Notes: generated by a model from the sequence alone, not told the origin. 64,000 nucleotides of DNA from an uncultured Paraburkholderia sp. (GCA_940746715.1 CALNWN010000009.1:62001-126000); one strand, 5' to 3'; counted from the stretch's first letter, positions 1 to 9,198 are shown. Program-made: numbers and translations.

Positions 1-729
1 GCAACCGGGCGACGGCTTCGTGTCGCTCGGCACGTCCGGCGTGCTGTGCGTGGTCGGCGACAGCTTCCGGCCGAACCCGGCTTCCGCCGTGCATGCGTTC
101 TGCCACGCGATTCCGGACCGCTGGCATCAAATGAGCGTGGTGCTCTCGGCGGCAAGCTGTTTGCGCTGGGTCTGCAAGCTCACCTCCACCGACGAGCCCA
201 CGCTGCTCGCCGAAATCGAAGCACTGCCCGCAGACGCGCTCAACACCGCGCCGCTCTTCTTGCCGTATCTGTCCGGCGAACGCACGCCGCACAACGACCC
301 GTATGCGCAGGGCGTGTTCTTCGGCATGAACCACGCGACGGATCGTGCGCTGCTCGGCTATGCGGTGCTGGAAGGCGTCACGCTCGCGCTCACGGACGGC
401 CTCGACGCGCTGCGTGCGGCCGGCACCGAAGCGAAGGCACTGTCGCTGCTGGGCGGCGGCGCACGCAGCGATTACTGGGCGCAACTGCTCGCCGATGCGC
501 TCGACACCGCGACGCGCAAGCACGGCGGCGAGACAGGCGCGGCACTCGGCGCGGCTGGCTCGCGGCGGGCGGCGATCCGGCGACCGTGCTCAGCAAACCG
601 CCCATCGAGAAGTAGTTCACGCCGAATCCGCGCCGTCATGCCGGATTGCGCACGCGGCTCGACGCTTACCGCGCGCTGTATCGTCACGTTCGGCCGCTCT
701 TCGATCCGGCGCGCGAACGGCTCGCCTGA
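1..729 (+). pseudogene. xylB: xylulokinase (FGGY family), 3' part, broken
   Basis: C-terminal part of a xylulose kinase that phosphorylates D-xylulose after polyol oxidation. The 5' end lies outside the window. The FGGY-C domain is clear: LPYLSGERTPHNDP near nucleotides 259-300, then GVTLALTDGLDAL and LLGGGARSDYWAQLLADAL. The frame is lost near 555, where GAALGAA should run on into the last helix. The rest of the family C-terminus is readable in another frame, but has an in-frame TAG at 613-615 before ending at 727-729. So there are two lesions in 240 codons. It is followed after about 100 bp by the SorC regulator on the same strand and faces the polyol transport operon, whose product pathway it would complete. 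Confidence 0.85.
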
Positions 730-825
730 GCGCGAGAGCACCGCGCAAACCGCAGCCGGCCGGGTCGCGCGTCGACCCGGACACGCCGGCTGCTATCATC
801 GGCGCCCTTCAAGCGGATCGTCACA

Positions 826-1773
826 GTGCCCAAGTCCACAGAAAAACTCGACCTTGCTACTCGCGCCGCGTGGCTCTACTACGTCGCGGGCAACACCCAG
901 AACGAGATCGCCGAGAAGTTGCAGGTGTCGCGTCCGGTCGCGCAGCGGCTCGTCGCTTTCGCAGTGGAAAAGAACCTGATTCGCGTGCGCGTCGATCATC
1001 AGCTCGCTGACTGCCTGTCGCTCGCCGATCAGCTGTCTAAACGCTATGGCCTTTCGATGTGCGAAGTCGTGCCGATCGACAGCGACACACCCGAAGAGGT
1101 CGACCGCAAGCTAGCGGTGGCGGGCGCGCAGGTCATGGAGCGTTACCTCGCGGAAGAAAAACCGATGGTGGTCGCCGTCAGCAGTGGCCGGACGCTGAAA
1201 GCCGCGGTCGATCAGATCGCGCAGCTGGACCGTCCGCAGCACCGGTTGGTGTCGATGGTCGGCGCCATCGCTCAGGACGGCTCCTCCAACCGCTATGACG
1301 TCGCGCTGCACATTTCGGAGAAGACAGGCGGCAAGCATTTTCTGCTGCCGGCACCGTTGATCGCGGACAGCGAGGCCGAACGCGCGCAGTGGTGCAATCA
1401 CCGGCTGTATCGGATCGTCGAGGCACTGTCGGCAGAGGCGGACGTCGCGTTTGTCGGCATCGGCAATATCGGGCCGAAGTGTCCGCTGCACGAGGACGGC
1501 TTCATCACGTCGGCGGAAGTGAAGGAGCTGGTGCAGAACGGCGCGGTGGCCGAAATGCTAGGACTGCCAATCGATGCCGCCGGCGCGCGCGTGGAATCGC
1601 CTACGGGCCGGCGAGTGACCAGCATCTCGATCGACTCGCCGCCGCGGCGGCCGACCATCGGGTTCGCGGGCGGCAAGCGCAAACGCGAGGCGCTGATCGC
1701 GGTGCTAAAGGGCGGCTGGCTGTCGGGACTCGTGACCGACGAGCTGTGTGCGCGCGCGGCGTTAGAGGCGTAA
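826..1773 (+). CDS. SorC/DeoR-type sugar-binding transcriptional regulator
   Basis: Intact 315-residue regulator of the SorC family. The N-terminal 60 residues form a helix-turn-helix (NTQNEIAEKLQVSRPVAQRL). The rest is the effector-binding domain related to sugar-phosphate isomerases, with VAVSSGRTLKAAVDQI and VGIGNIGPKCPLHEDGF as recognisable blocks. The start is a GTG at 826; no upstream ATG keeps the HTH in place. It follows xylB on the same strand and converges on the polyol ABC operon, so it is the likely regulator of that operon, responding to a phosphorylated pentose or polyol (inference). It is notable for being undamaged while its probable target genes are all broken or altered. Confidence 0.88.
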   Translation: MPKSTEKLDLATRAAWLYYVAGNTQNEIAEKLQVSRPVAQRLVAFAVEKNLIRVRVDHQLADCLSLADQLSKRYGLSMCEVVPIDSDTPEEVDRKLAVAGAQVMERYLAEEKPMVVAVSSGRTLKAAVDQIAQLDRPQHRLVSMVGAIAQDGSSNRYDVALHISEKTGGKHFLLPAPLIADSEAERAQWCNHRLYRIVEALSAEADVAFVGIGNIGPKCPLHEDGFITSAEVKELVQNGAVAEMLGLPIDAAGARVESPTGRRVTSISIDSPPRRPTIGFAGGKRKREALIAVLKGGWLSGLVTDELCARAALEA

Positions 1774-1803
1774 AGCCGCGCTCACCGCCTGCGATCCAGG
1801 CTG

Positions 1804-1835
1804 AAAAAACAGGAAGGCGCCGCCCGCGCCTTCCT
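1804..1835 (-). terminator. Rho-independent terminator of the polyol ABC operon
   Basis: A perfect 10-bp stem (AGGAAGGCGC at 1811-1820 with GCGCCTTCCT at 1826-1835) and a 5-nt loop. Read leftward it is followed by six T (1804-1809). It lies 13 bp past the stop of the ABC ATPase gene, so it ends the leftward operon. Confidence 0.85.
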
Positions 1836-1847
1836 CGCGTCTCAAGC

Positions 1848-2959
1848 TCAAGCCGCCAGCACTTCGACGATCTTGCGCTGGAACGCCTTGCCCTCACTGT
1901 CGAACAGATGACAATGGTCGGGCGTCGCGCCGAGCTTCTGCATATCGCCTTTCGCGTGACGTTCGAGCGGCGGAATGCGCGCGATCAAACCATCCGGCGC
2001 AACGGTCGACTCCGCATACAGGTAGGCTGCGTCGCCGAGCGATTCCACGGCCATCGTACGCGCCGACACGCCGTCCTCCGTCATGCCCACATGCAGATGC
2101 TCGGGGCGGATGCCCACCGTCACCTTGTCGCCCTGCTTGACCGACCCCGGCTCCACCGCGACGCGCTGCGTTTCGCCGGTTTCATAGCGCACGGTCACGC
2201 CGTCGTGCGTGACGGACTGCACAACGCCTTCCATGAAGTTCATTTTCGGCGAACCGATGAAGCCCGCGACAAACCGGTTGGCCGGCGCGTGATACAGCAT
2301 CGTCGGACTGCCGACCTGTTCCAGGTTGCCCGCGACAGCACGACGATCTTGTCCGCAAGCGTCATCGCTTCGACCTGATCGTGCGTCACGTAGATCATCG
2401 TGGTCTTCAGTTCGTCGTGCAGACGCGCAAATTCGAGGCGCATTTTCACGCGCAATGCGGCGTCGAGGTTCGACAGCGGTTCGTCGAATAGAAACACTTT
2501 CGGCTTGCGCGTGATCGCGCGGCCCGCGACGCGCTGGCGCTGGCGCTGGCCGCCAGAAAGCTGCTTGGGCTTGCGGTCGAGCAGATGATCGATATGCAGG
2601 ATCTTCGCCGCGTTGCGCACCGCCGCGTCGATCTCCGGCTTCTTCGTGCCGGCGAGTTTCAGGCCGAAAGCCATGTTGTCTTAGAGCGTCATGTGCGAAT
2701 ACAGCGCGTAGGACTGAAACACAATCGCGATGCCGCGCTTGGCGGGCGGCACGTCGTTCATGCGCGTGCCGTCGATAGTCAGATCGCCGCCGCTGATGTC
2801 CTCGAGGCCGGCGATCATCCGCATCAGGGTGGATTTGCCGCAGCCGCTTGGACCCACGAACACGACGAACTCGCCGTCGGCAATATCGAGGTTGATGTCG
2901 CGCATCACCTCAGTGTCGTCGTAGGCCTTACGGATGTTGCGCAGAGTGACGCTTGCCAT
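1848..2959 (-). pseudogene. smoK: polyol ABC transporter ATP-binding protein (MalK/SmoK type), broken
   Basis: ATPase of a CUT1-type sugar/polyol importer. The N-terminal part has Walker [10 protein letters not shown] and Q-loop FQSYALY. The middle part has the LSGGQRQR signature, Walker [14 protein letters not shown] and H-loop YVTHDQ. The C-terminal OB-fold part has VGIRPEHL. Three defects are visible: an in-frame TAA at 2681-2683, where the family has Tyr or Phe just after HMTL; an extra 6-bp unit plus a lost codon beside the signature motif (2531-2560); and a one-base loss near 2335 that shifts VVLSAGNLEQ out of frame. The start ATG at 2959 has GGAGA upstream. Last gene of the leftward operon, followed by a terminator. 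Confidence 0.88.
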
Positions 2960-2983
2960 GATGTGTCTCCGTGTAATGCTGCG

Positions 2984-3038
2984 TGTTGCATTTCTGTTGC
3001 CTGTCTGTTGCTTGTTTGTTGCCATTGCGTTGCGGATG
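2984..3038. repeat. five tandem 11-bp repeats in the smoK leader
   Basis: TGTTGC-type units begin at 2984, 2995, 3006, 3017 and 3028 (the last has CGTTGC), each exactly 11 bp apart, with looser T/G-rich spacers. They lie in the 99-bp gap between the HAD gene and smoK. The 11-bp period is not a multiple of three, so it is not a coding repeat. The function is unknown; helically phased protein binding or an mRNA leader element are options. Confidence 0.7.
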
Positions 3039-3058
3039 CCCGGCGCACCGCTGTGCGC

Positions 3059-3760
3059 TTAGGGCGCCGCGGCGGTCGCGCTCAGCGTCCACTGCGCGAC
3101 GAGCTCTGGCAACTGATGCATGTCGTCGAAGACATGACGCGCGCCGGCTGCATGCAGCTTGTCGATCTGCGCGTCGCTCGCATGACCTCCGCCGATAAAG
3201 CCGAGCACCGTCATGCCGGCCGCGCTCGCCGCCGTGACGCCGGTGACGCTGTCCTCGACGACGAGGCACGCGGACGGCGCGAGACGCAAACCCCGCGCGG
3301 CCGCCAGATAGACGTCGGGCGCGGGTTTCGGATTCGCCACGCTGTCGGCGCAAAAGAGCCGGTCGCCGAAGAACCTCACGAGGCCCGTGCGCGCCAGAAC
3401 CGTCTCCACGTAGGGCCGAAAACTATTGCTCGCGCAGCCCTTCAGAAGCGGTACCTGCGCCAGAGCATACTCGATGCCTTGCACCGCCGATGCCTGCACG
3501 GCGGCGGCTTCGACGGAACGGCGAATCGCGTCGATGTCGTCGGCACCGAGACTCCTGCCGAGCTGCATCGCCGTGCCTTCCAGCACGCTTTCGATGCGCA
3601 GCCCGAGAAGCGGCAACACCACCGGTTCGACCTCCGCGCCGGGCCAGCGCGCCTGCAGTTCCTGCACGAGCATGCGCGCCGCCACCGCTTCGCTGTCGAT
3701 CAACACACCGTCGCAGTCGCAGATCAGCGCGAGATTTCCTGCACTCATCCCTGCCGTCAT
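3059..3760 (-). CDS. HAD-superfamily phosphatase (YieH/GPH-like)
   Basis: Intact 233-residue HAD subfamily IA hydrolase. Motif I is CDCDGVLIDSE near residue 12, with the nucleophile Asp and the second Asp. Motif II is the GCASNS region, motif III is KPAPDVYL, and motif IV is VVEDSVTGV. It probably dephosphorylates a sugar or polyol phosphate in the cytoplasm; the exact substrate cannot be read from sequence. The ATG at 3760 overlaps the TGA of the permease gene upstream (ATGA), so translation is probably coupled. It sits between the permease and ATPase genes of the polyol operon. Confidence 0.85.
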   Translation of the reverse strand: MTAGMSAGNLALICDCDGVLIDSEAVAARMLVQELQARWPGAEVEPVVLPLLGLRIESVLEGTAMQLGRSLGADDIDAIRRSVEAAAVQASAVQGIEYALAQVPLLKGCASNSFRPYVETVLARTGLVRFFGDRLFCADSVANPKPAPDVYLAAARGLRLAPSACLVVEDSVTGVTAASAAGMTVLGFIGGGHASDAQIDKLHAAGARHVFDDMHQLPELVAQWTLSATAAAP

Positions 3761-4632
3761 TTGACCGCCCCGAACGTGAGGCCGCGCACGAGCTGCTTCT
3801 GCGACAACCAGCCGACGATCAGGATGGGCGCCACCGCAAGCAGCGAAGCGGCGGACAACTTGGCCCAGAAAAGGCCTTCGGGACTCGAATACGAAGCAAT
3901 GAACACCGTCAGCGGCGCAGCATTCGAACTCGACAGATTGATGCTCCTGAATGCTTCGTTCCACGAAAGAATGACGAGCAGCAACGCAGTGGACGCGAGC
4001 CCCGGCAGCGCCATCGGCATCAGGAGATAGACGATTTCCTGCCAGGTGGCCGCGCCGTCGATTCTCCCCGCCTCCAGAATATCGCGCGGAATTTCAGCAA
4101 AATACGTGAATGACATCCATACCGCGATCGGCAGATTGATGAGCGTGTACACGATCACCAGCCCGGACACCGTATCGAGCAGACCGCTGTTTTTCCACAG
4201 CAGATAAATCGGCACCAGCACGCCGACGGACGGCATCATCTTGGTCGACAGCATCCAGAAGCAGCACTTTCTGCGTGCGGCGCGTGGGGAAAACGCCATC
4301 GCGTAGGCGGCAGGGACGGCCAGAATCAGGCACAGCACCGTCACGCCCACCGAAATCAGGATCGAATTCCACGCGAACGCAAAGTAATTGCTGCGCGCGA
4401 ACACCTCGCGAAAGCTGTCGAACGTCGGCGCGAAGAAGAGCGACGACGAATACGCCTGCTGTTCGGTCTTGAATGCGGTGATCGTCATCCAGAAGATCGG
4501 GAAAAACAGCAGCAGCGCGACGAGCCAGGCGATGACGCCGGGAATCGCGCGGCGGACCGCGTCGAACGGCGATTTCGCCGGCACGGTAATGGGCGTCGCG
4601 CCCGACGCGGCAGTAGAAGCAACGTGGCTCAT
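3757..4632 (-). CDS. smoG: polyol ABC transporter permease (MalG/SmoG type), with a locally scrambled segment
   Basis: 291-residue inner-membrane permease of the binding-protein-dependent family. Several hydrophobic segments are visible, and the EAA loop reads EIPRDILEAGRIDGAATWQEI, which contacts the ATPase. The reading frame is open throughout. Around 4255-4290, however, about eleven residues (RAARRKCCF) do not fit the family pattern. They become the expected RRTQKVLL if one base is restored and another removed, so a minus-one and a plus-one change cancel each other. Function may be impaired. The start ATG at 4632 lies in the ATGA junction where the preceding permease gene should stop. Confidence 0.85.
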   Translation of the reverse strand: MSHVASTAASGATPITVPAKSPFDAVRRAIPGVIAWLVALLLFFPIFWMTITAFKTEQQAYSSSLFFAPTFDSFREVFARSNYFAFAWNSILISVGVTVLCLILAVPAAYAMAFSPRAARRKCCFWMLSTKMMPSVGVLVPIYLLWKNSGLLDTVSGLVIVYTLINLPIAVWMSFTYFAEIPRDILEAGRIDGAATWQEIVYLLMPMALPGLASTALLLVILSWNEAFRSINLSSSNAAPLTVFIASYSSPEGLFWAKLSAASLLAVAPILIVGWLSQKQLVRGLTFGAVK

Positions 4633-5560
4633 TTTTGTACTCCCCTTTGAGGTTCTTCGCGAGCATCCGCACGAGGAAGAACGACACGATGTTGGCCAGC
4701 ACGACGGCGAGAATGCCGCCCGCCGACGCAAGACCGACGTCGAACTGTTGCAGGCCGAGCGAATAGATGAGGTACGACAGGTTGGTGGTCGCGGTGCCCG
4801 GGCCGCCGCCCGTCGTATAGATTTCGGCGAAGATGGACAGCAGGAAGATCGTCTCCATCACCACCACCACGGCAATCGCGCGTTTCAGGTGCGGCAGCGT
4901 GATGTAGAAGAACATCGCGAACGGGCCGGCGCCGTCAATGCGCGCTGCTTCCTTCTGCTCCTGATCGAGCGACTGGATCGCCGTGAACAGAATCAGGAAC
5001 GCGAACGGCAGCCATTGCCACGCGACGATCATGATGACCGCCGTCAACGGATACTCGGCGAACCAGTCGATCGGCTGCATGCCCACTGCACGCATGCCTT
5101 GCGCGATCAGGCCGTAAACCGGATGCAGAATCATGTTCTTCCAGATGAGCGCGCTCACCGTGGGCATCACGAAGAACGGCGCGATGGCAAGCAGCCGCGC
5201 GACGCCCTGGCCATAGAACTTGCGGTCGAACAGAATCGCCATCAGCACGCCGCCCACCACCGTGATGACCAGCACGGAGACGATCAACTGCAGCGTATGA
5301 ACGATCGACGGACCAAACGACGGGTCGCCCGCCAGGAACTGATAGTTGTCGAAACCTGCGAAGCCCTTCAGATCCGGATTCAGCAGGTTGTAGCGCGAGA
5401 ACGAGAACCAGATCGTCATCGCGAGCGGAATCGTCATCCATAGCAAAAGGACAGCGACCGACGGCGACACGAGCCAGCGCGCCGAATTGGCTTTGCGGAC
5501 TTCGCGTTCTTTTTCTGTCTGGGGATGGGCATGCATGAGAGGCAGGCGCAGAGGACGCAT
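4629..5560 (-). pseudogene. smoF: polyol ABC transporter permease (MalF/SmoF type), stop codon lost
   Basis: About 310-residue inner-membrane permease with six predicted membrane segments and the EAA loop EQKEAARIDGAGPFAMFFYI. The ancestral end would be GEYKK with a TGA overlapping the next ATG. The A-run at 4632-4636 has only five A; a sixth would restore that stop. As written, the frame runs on to 4094 and adds about 180 residues of out-of-frame smoG sequence. The coordinates given are for the inferred ancestral gene. The ATG at 5560 has AGGTGG six bases upstream and is preferred to the ATG at 5536. Second permease of the importer, directly downstream of the binding-protein gene. Confidence 0.82.
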
Positions 5561-5752
5561 GATTGACCACCTGTTCGGTAATGCGCGGGCGGCACGCACC
5601 GCGCGGACTGCCGCGTCGCTTGCATACGACGACAAAACGGCGTTGCGGCATAGGTGCGGCGGTAACGGCCCGCTTGCTGCGTGAGCCGGCTGACGGGCGT
5701 CAGCCGGCGCGTGTCACATGTTTAAGTGACGAGCTTCCGCTCTACTTCCGGA

Positions 5753-7074
5753 TCACTTCTGGTAGCCAGCCTGCTTGACCGCGCGATCCGCGGTAGCCTG
5801 GCCTGCAGCCAGCGCCTGGTCGACGCCCATCTGACCGGCAATCGCACCGGAGATGCTCTGACCGACCACCGTACCGAACGACTGAAACTCAGGAATCCCG
5901 ACGAACTGCACGCCTGTGTACGGCACCGGCTTCAAGGTCGGATGATCCGGGTCGGCGGTTTCGATCTCCTTCAGCACGAAGTCGCTGAACGGTGCGGCCT
6001 GCTTGTACTCGGCGCGCGCGTAAGTGGACTGACGCGTGCCCTGCGGCACCGAGGCCCAGCCTTCGTCCTTCGCGACCAGATCGATGTACTGCTTCGACGT
6101 GGCCCACGTGATGAACTTCTTCGCCGCATCCGTCTGTTTCGACGACTTCGGAATCGCCAGCGCCCACGCCCACAACCAATGCGAGCCCTTGGGCGTGACC
6201 TGCACCGGCGCGGCCGCGAAACCGACCTTGTCCGCGATCTGCGACTGCTGCTTGTTGTACAGCATGCCGGCTGCACGGTCGCGTCGATCCACATCGCGCA
6301 CTTGCCCGAGGACATCAGCGTGAGGTTTTCGTTGAAGCCGTTCGAGCTCGCTCCGGGCGGCCCATCTTTCTTCAGCAGATCGACGTAGAACGTCATGGCC
6401 TTCTTCCATTCCGGCGACGTGAGCTGCGCGTGCCATTTTTCGTCGAACCAGCGGCCGCCGAAGGTGTTCACCACCATCGTGGCGTATGCCATGTTTTCGC
6501 CCCAGCCCGCCTTGCCGCGCAGGCAGATGCCGTAGACGTCGTTGGCTTTGTCGGTGAGCTTGTCGGCGAATTGCGCGATCTGGTCGTAGGTCGGCTGATC
6601 GGGCATTTTCAGGCCCTTCGCCGCGAACAGGTCCTTGCGGTAATACGTCGTGGAGCTTTCGACGTAAAAAGGCAGCGCGTACAACTGGCCGCCTGCGGAG
6701 AGGCCGTCGCGCGCGGTCTTCACGACGTCGTTCAGATCGTAGTCGGCGGGCAGGTTCGTGAGCGGTGTGAGCCAGCCGCGCTTGCCCCACTGCGGTGTTT
6801 CATAGGCGCCGATCGTCACGACGTCGAACTGGCCGCTGCCCGTCGTGATGTCGGTCGTGGCCCGCTGACGCAGCACGTTTTCTTCGAGAATCACCCAGTT
6901 CAGCTTGATGTCCGGATTGGCCTTTTCGAATTCGGGCGAGAGCTTCTTCAGCTCGATCATGTCCGGATTGTTCAGCGTCGCGATCGTGACCGTGGCCGCC
7001 GACGCGCTGAGCGCAAAGCATGCAGCGGCGCCTGCGCTGACCACTCTGAGCGCGGATTTGAGGGCTGGTTTCAT
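5753..7074 (-). pseudogene. smoE: polyol ABC transporter substrate-binding protein (SmoE type), frameshifted
   Basis: Periplasmic binding protein of about 440 residues for a sorbitol/mannitol type importer. A signal peptide of about 26 residues ends in SASAA. The N-terminal lobe continues to MSSGKCAMWIDATV, then the frame is lost at about 6271, where one G is missing from GTGGCAGCC. The rest (AAGMLYNKQQSQIADKVG to the C-terminus AVKQAGYQK at 5753) is intact in another frame. A single lesion therefore removes the second half of the protein. It lies between the dehydrogenase and the permease genes in the expected order for this operon. Confidence 0.87.
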
Positions 7075-7163
7075 GTGTGTTGTCTCCTTTCTCGTGCGTT
7101 ATGTGATGCTGCGTTTGTTGTACGAAATGGCGCTGGACGATGCATTCGAGCGCACTCAAGCGC

Positions 7164-7879
7164 TCAGCTCATCCAGTTGCCGCCGTCGACGTTAAGCGTT
7201 TGCGCGGTGATGTAATCCGCATCCGCCGATGCGAGGAAAAGCGCCGCGCCCGTCAGATCTTCGGGCACGCCCATGCGCCCGAGCGGCACCGCTTCGCCGA
7301 CGAGGCGCTTCTTCTCGCCGAGCGGCCGGTTTTCGTAACGGGCGAAGAGCGCGTCGACTTCTTTCCACATCGGCGTATCGACGACACCCGGCGCGATGCC
7401 GTTCACATTGATCTTGTGCGGCGCGAGCGCCAATGCGGCGGATTGCGTGTAGCTGAGCACGGCGGCCTTCGTCGCGCAGTAATGCGACACGAGCGCTTCG
7501 CCGCGCCGCCCCGCCTGCGACGACATATTGATGATCTTGCCGCCGCGGCCTTGCTCGACCATCCGCCGCGCCACGGCTTGCATGAGGAAGAACTGCCTTT
7601 CACATTGACCGCGAAGAGGCGGTCGAACACGTCCCAGGATTCGTCGAGGATCGGGCGCATGTCGAAGAGCGCCGCATTATTGAAGAGAATGTCGATCCGG
7701 CCGAAACGCTCCACCGTGCTCGCGACGATGCGCTCGATGTCCTCGCGGCGCGTGACGTCCGCGCTGACAGTCAGCACGTATTGCGCGCCCTCGTCCAGAT
7801 AGCGCCTCGCCACGGCTTCACCGATGCCGCTTGCCGCGCCCGTCAGAATGGCCACCTTGTCTTGCAGTCGTGCCGCCAC
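7164..7879 (-). pseudogene. smoS: polyol (sorbitol/iditol) dehydrogenase, SDR family, broken
   Basis: NAD-dependent short-chain dehydrogenase that would oxidise the imported polyol to a ketose. The nucleotide-binding TGAASGIGEA motif, the NNA motif, the catalytic Ser in MSSQAG and the YCATKAA Tyr/Lys pair are all present. Two defects: about 20 residues expected between strand 2 and strand 3 are missing without frame loss near 7780 (DEGA joins directly to QYVLTVSADV), and one T is missing near 7590, which breaks the frame at NVKGSFFLMQAV. The GTG start at 7879 has GGAGA six bases upstream. First gene of the leftward operon. Confidence 0.86.
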
Positions 7880-7915
7880 GCTTTGTCTCCGGTTCGTTCC
7901 GCTTTCGACGCGTAG

Positions 7916-7929
7916 TGAGCGTTCGCTCA
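7916..7929. promoter_or_regulatory. candidate operator of the polyol operon
   Basis: Inverted repeat TGAGCG-TT-CGCTCA, 37 bp upstream of the smoS start codon. Position and symmetry fit a repressor or activator site, most simply for the SorC-family regulator of this locus. No comparative evidence is available here. Confidence 0.35.
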
Positions 7930-8078
7930 TTGCGCGATCAATTGCTCTGTTTGTGATCGAATGATCGGATACGCACCGGGTCATGTCAAGGCGCTCTGAC
8001 AGATTTCGATGGTGCAGCGCGCAACGAGCGCGCCGCGCCTTCCAGCGCGCCCCCACCCGTTTACTGACAATGAAACGA

Positions 8079-8096
8079 GATACGTTATATCATTGC
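8079..8096. promoter_or_regulatory. candidate Zur-box upstream of znuA
   Basis: GATACGTTATATCATTGC resembles the proteobacterial Zur consensus, a palindrome around GTTATAAC with flanking GAT and ATC. Roughly 13 of 18 positions agree with the form I recall. It is about 160 bp upstream of znuA, in the only intergenic space of a zinc-uptake operon. Confidence 0.4.
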
Positions 8097-8253
8097 GGAC
8101 TCGTGTTCCCGCCCGCTCTTGTGCTCGTATGAGGTCGTGCGCACACGCGCGCCACATGCTGCCGAACCCGCCCGGCACCGGCATGAGCGTCGGCTTGAAA
8201 CGCCGTCGTCGTCAGCTTCACGATTCGTTCAGCCCCTTGCAGCAGGACACACA

Positions 8254-9198
8254 ATGAAGAAGATCGTCACGATGTTGCTCCCGAAGTATGTCGCTGCAGT
8301 CACAGCCGCCTTCGCGTTAAGCCAGGCAGCGCTCGCCGCGGATGCGAAAATTCCCGTGGTAGCCGCGGAAAACTTCTACGGCGACGTGGTACAGCAGTTG
8401 GGCGGCGACCGTGTCGACGTGACGAGCATTCTCAGCAACCCGGACCAGGACCCGCACCTGTTCGAGGCGAGCGCGAAGACCGCGCGCGCGCTGCAGCATG
8501 CGAGCCTTGTGGTCTACAACGGCGCCGACTACGATCCGTGGATGGCAAAATTGCTGGCTGCGTCGAAGAACGCTCAGGGCGGCAAGCGCACGACCATCGT
8601 CGCGGCCGAGCTGACCGGCAAGAAGAGCGGCGACAACCCGCATCTCTGGTACGACCTCGCGACCGTGCCGAAGGTGGCGCGCGCGGCCAGCGCCGCGCTC
8701 GTCGCGGCTGACCCGGCGCACAAGTCGGCGTACGATGCGAACCTCGCGAAGTTTCTCGATTCGCTGAAACCGGTCGAGGCCAAGCTCGCCGAACTGCACG
8801 GCCGCTACGCGGGCGCGCCGGTCACGGCGACTGAGCCGGTGTTCGGCTACATGTCGGACGCAATCGGGCTCACCATGCGCAACATGCGCTTCCAGATAGC
8901 GGCCATGAACGACACCGAGGCGAGCGCGTCCGACATCGCCGCGTTCGAACGCGATCTGCGCGAAAAGCGCGTGCGCGTACTGATCTATAACAGCCAGGCA
9001 ACCGAGGCCCTGACCAAACGCATGTTGAATCTCGCGCAGCAATCGAAGGTGCCGACCGTGAGCGTCACCGAGACGGAGCCCGCTCACACCACCTATCAGA
9101 CGTGGATGCTCTCGCAACTGGACGCGCTCGGCGCGGCGCTCGGCAAAGGTGGCGAAGCGAACGCGGCGGCGGCCGGCGTCAAAGGAAAAAGCCAATGA
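8254..9198 (+). CDS. znuA: zinc ABC transporter substrate-binding protein
   Basis: Intact 314-residue periplasmic metal-binding protein of the cluster A-I (ZnuA/TroA) family. The signal peptide ends around ALAAD. NPDQDPHLFE carries the first metal His, and NPHLWYD the second. The first ATG with AGGA nine bases upstream is at 8254; longer open frame exists upstream but without a signal peptide at its start. It captures zinc in the periplasm for the ZnuCB importer encoded next; its stop overlaps the znuC start (ATGA). The His-rich tail is carried by ZnuC here, not by the binding protein. Confidence 0.9.
   Translation: MKKIVTMLLPKYVAAVTAAFALSQAALAADAKIPVVAAENFYGDVVQQLGGDRVDVTSILSNPDQDPHLFEASAKTARALQHASLVVYNGADYDPWMAKLLAASKNAQGGKRTTIVAAELTGKKSGDNPHLWYDLATVPKVARAASAALVAADPAHKSAYDANLAKFLDSLKPVEAKLAELHGRYAGAPVTATEPVFGYMSDAIGLTMRNMRFQIAAMNDTEASASDIAAFERDLREKRVRVLIYNSQATEALTKRMLNLAQQSKVPTVSVTETEPAHTTYQTWMLSQLDALGAALGKGGEANAAAAGVKGKSQ

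Larger units (their letters stand above)
7880..8253. other. divergent intergenic region between polyol and zinc operons
   Basis: 374 bp without a gene. It must carry the leftward promoter of the smoS operon and the rightward promoter of znuA. It contains the inverted repeat at 7916-7929 and a Zur-like site at 8079-8096. I could not assign sigma-70 promoter boxes with confidence. Confidence 0.7.

Noticed and set aside
4094..4628. Long C-terminal extension of SmoF as a genuine fusion protein
   Set aside because: The extension is smoG read out of frame, with no family similarity, and one extra A in an A-run restores the normal stop. A lost stop is the simpler explanation.
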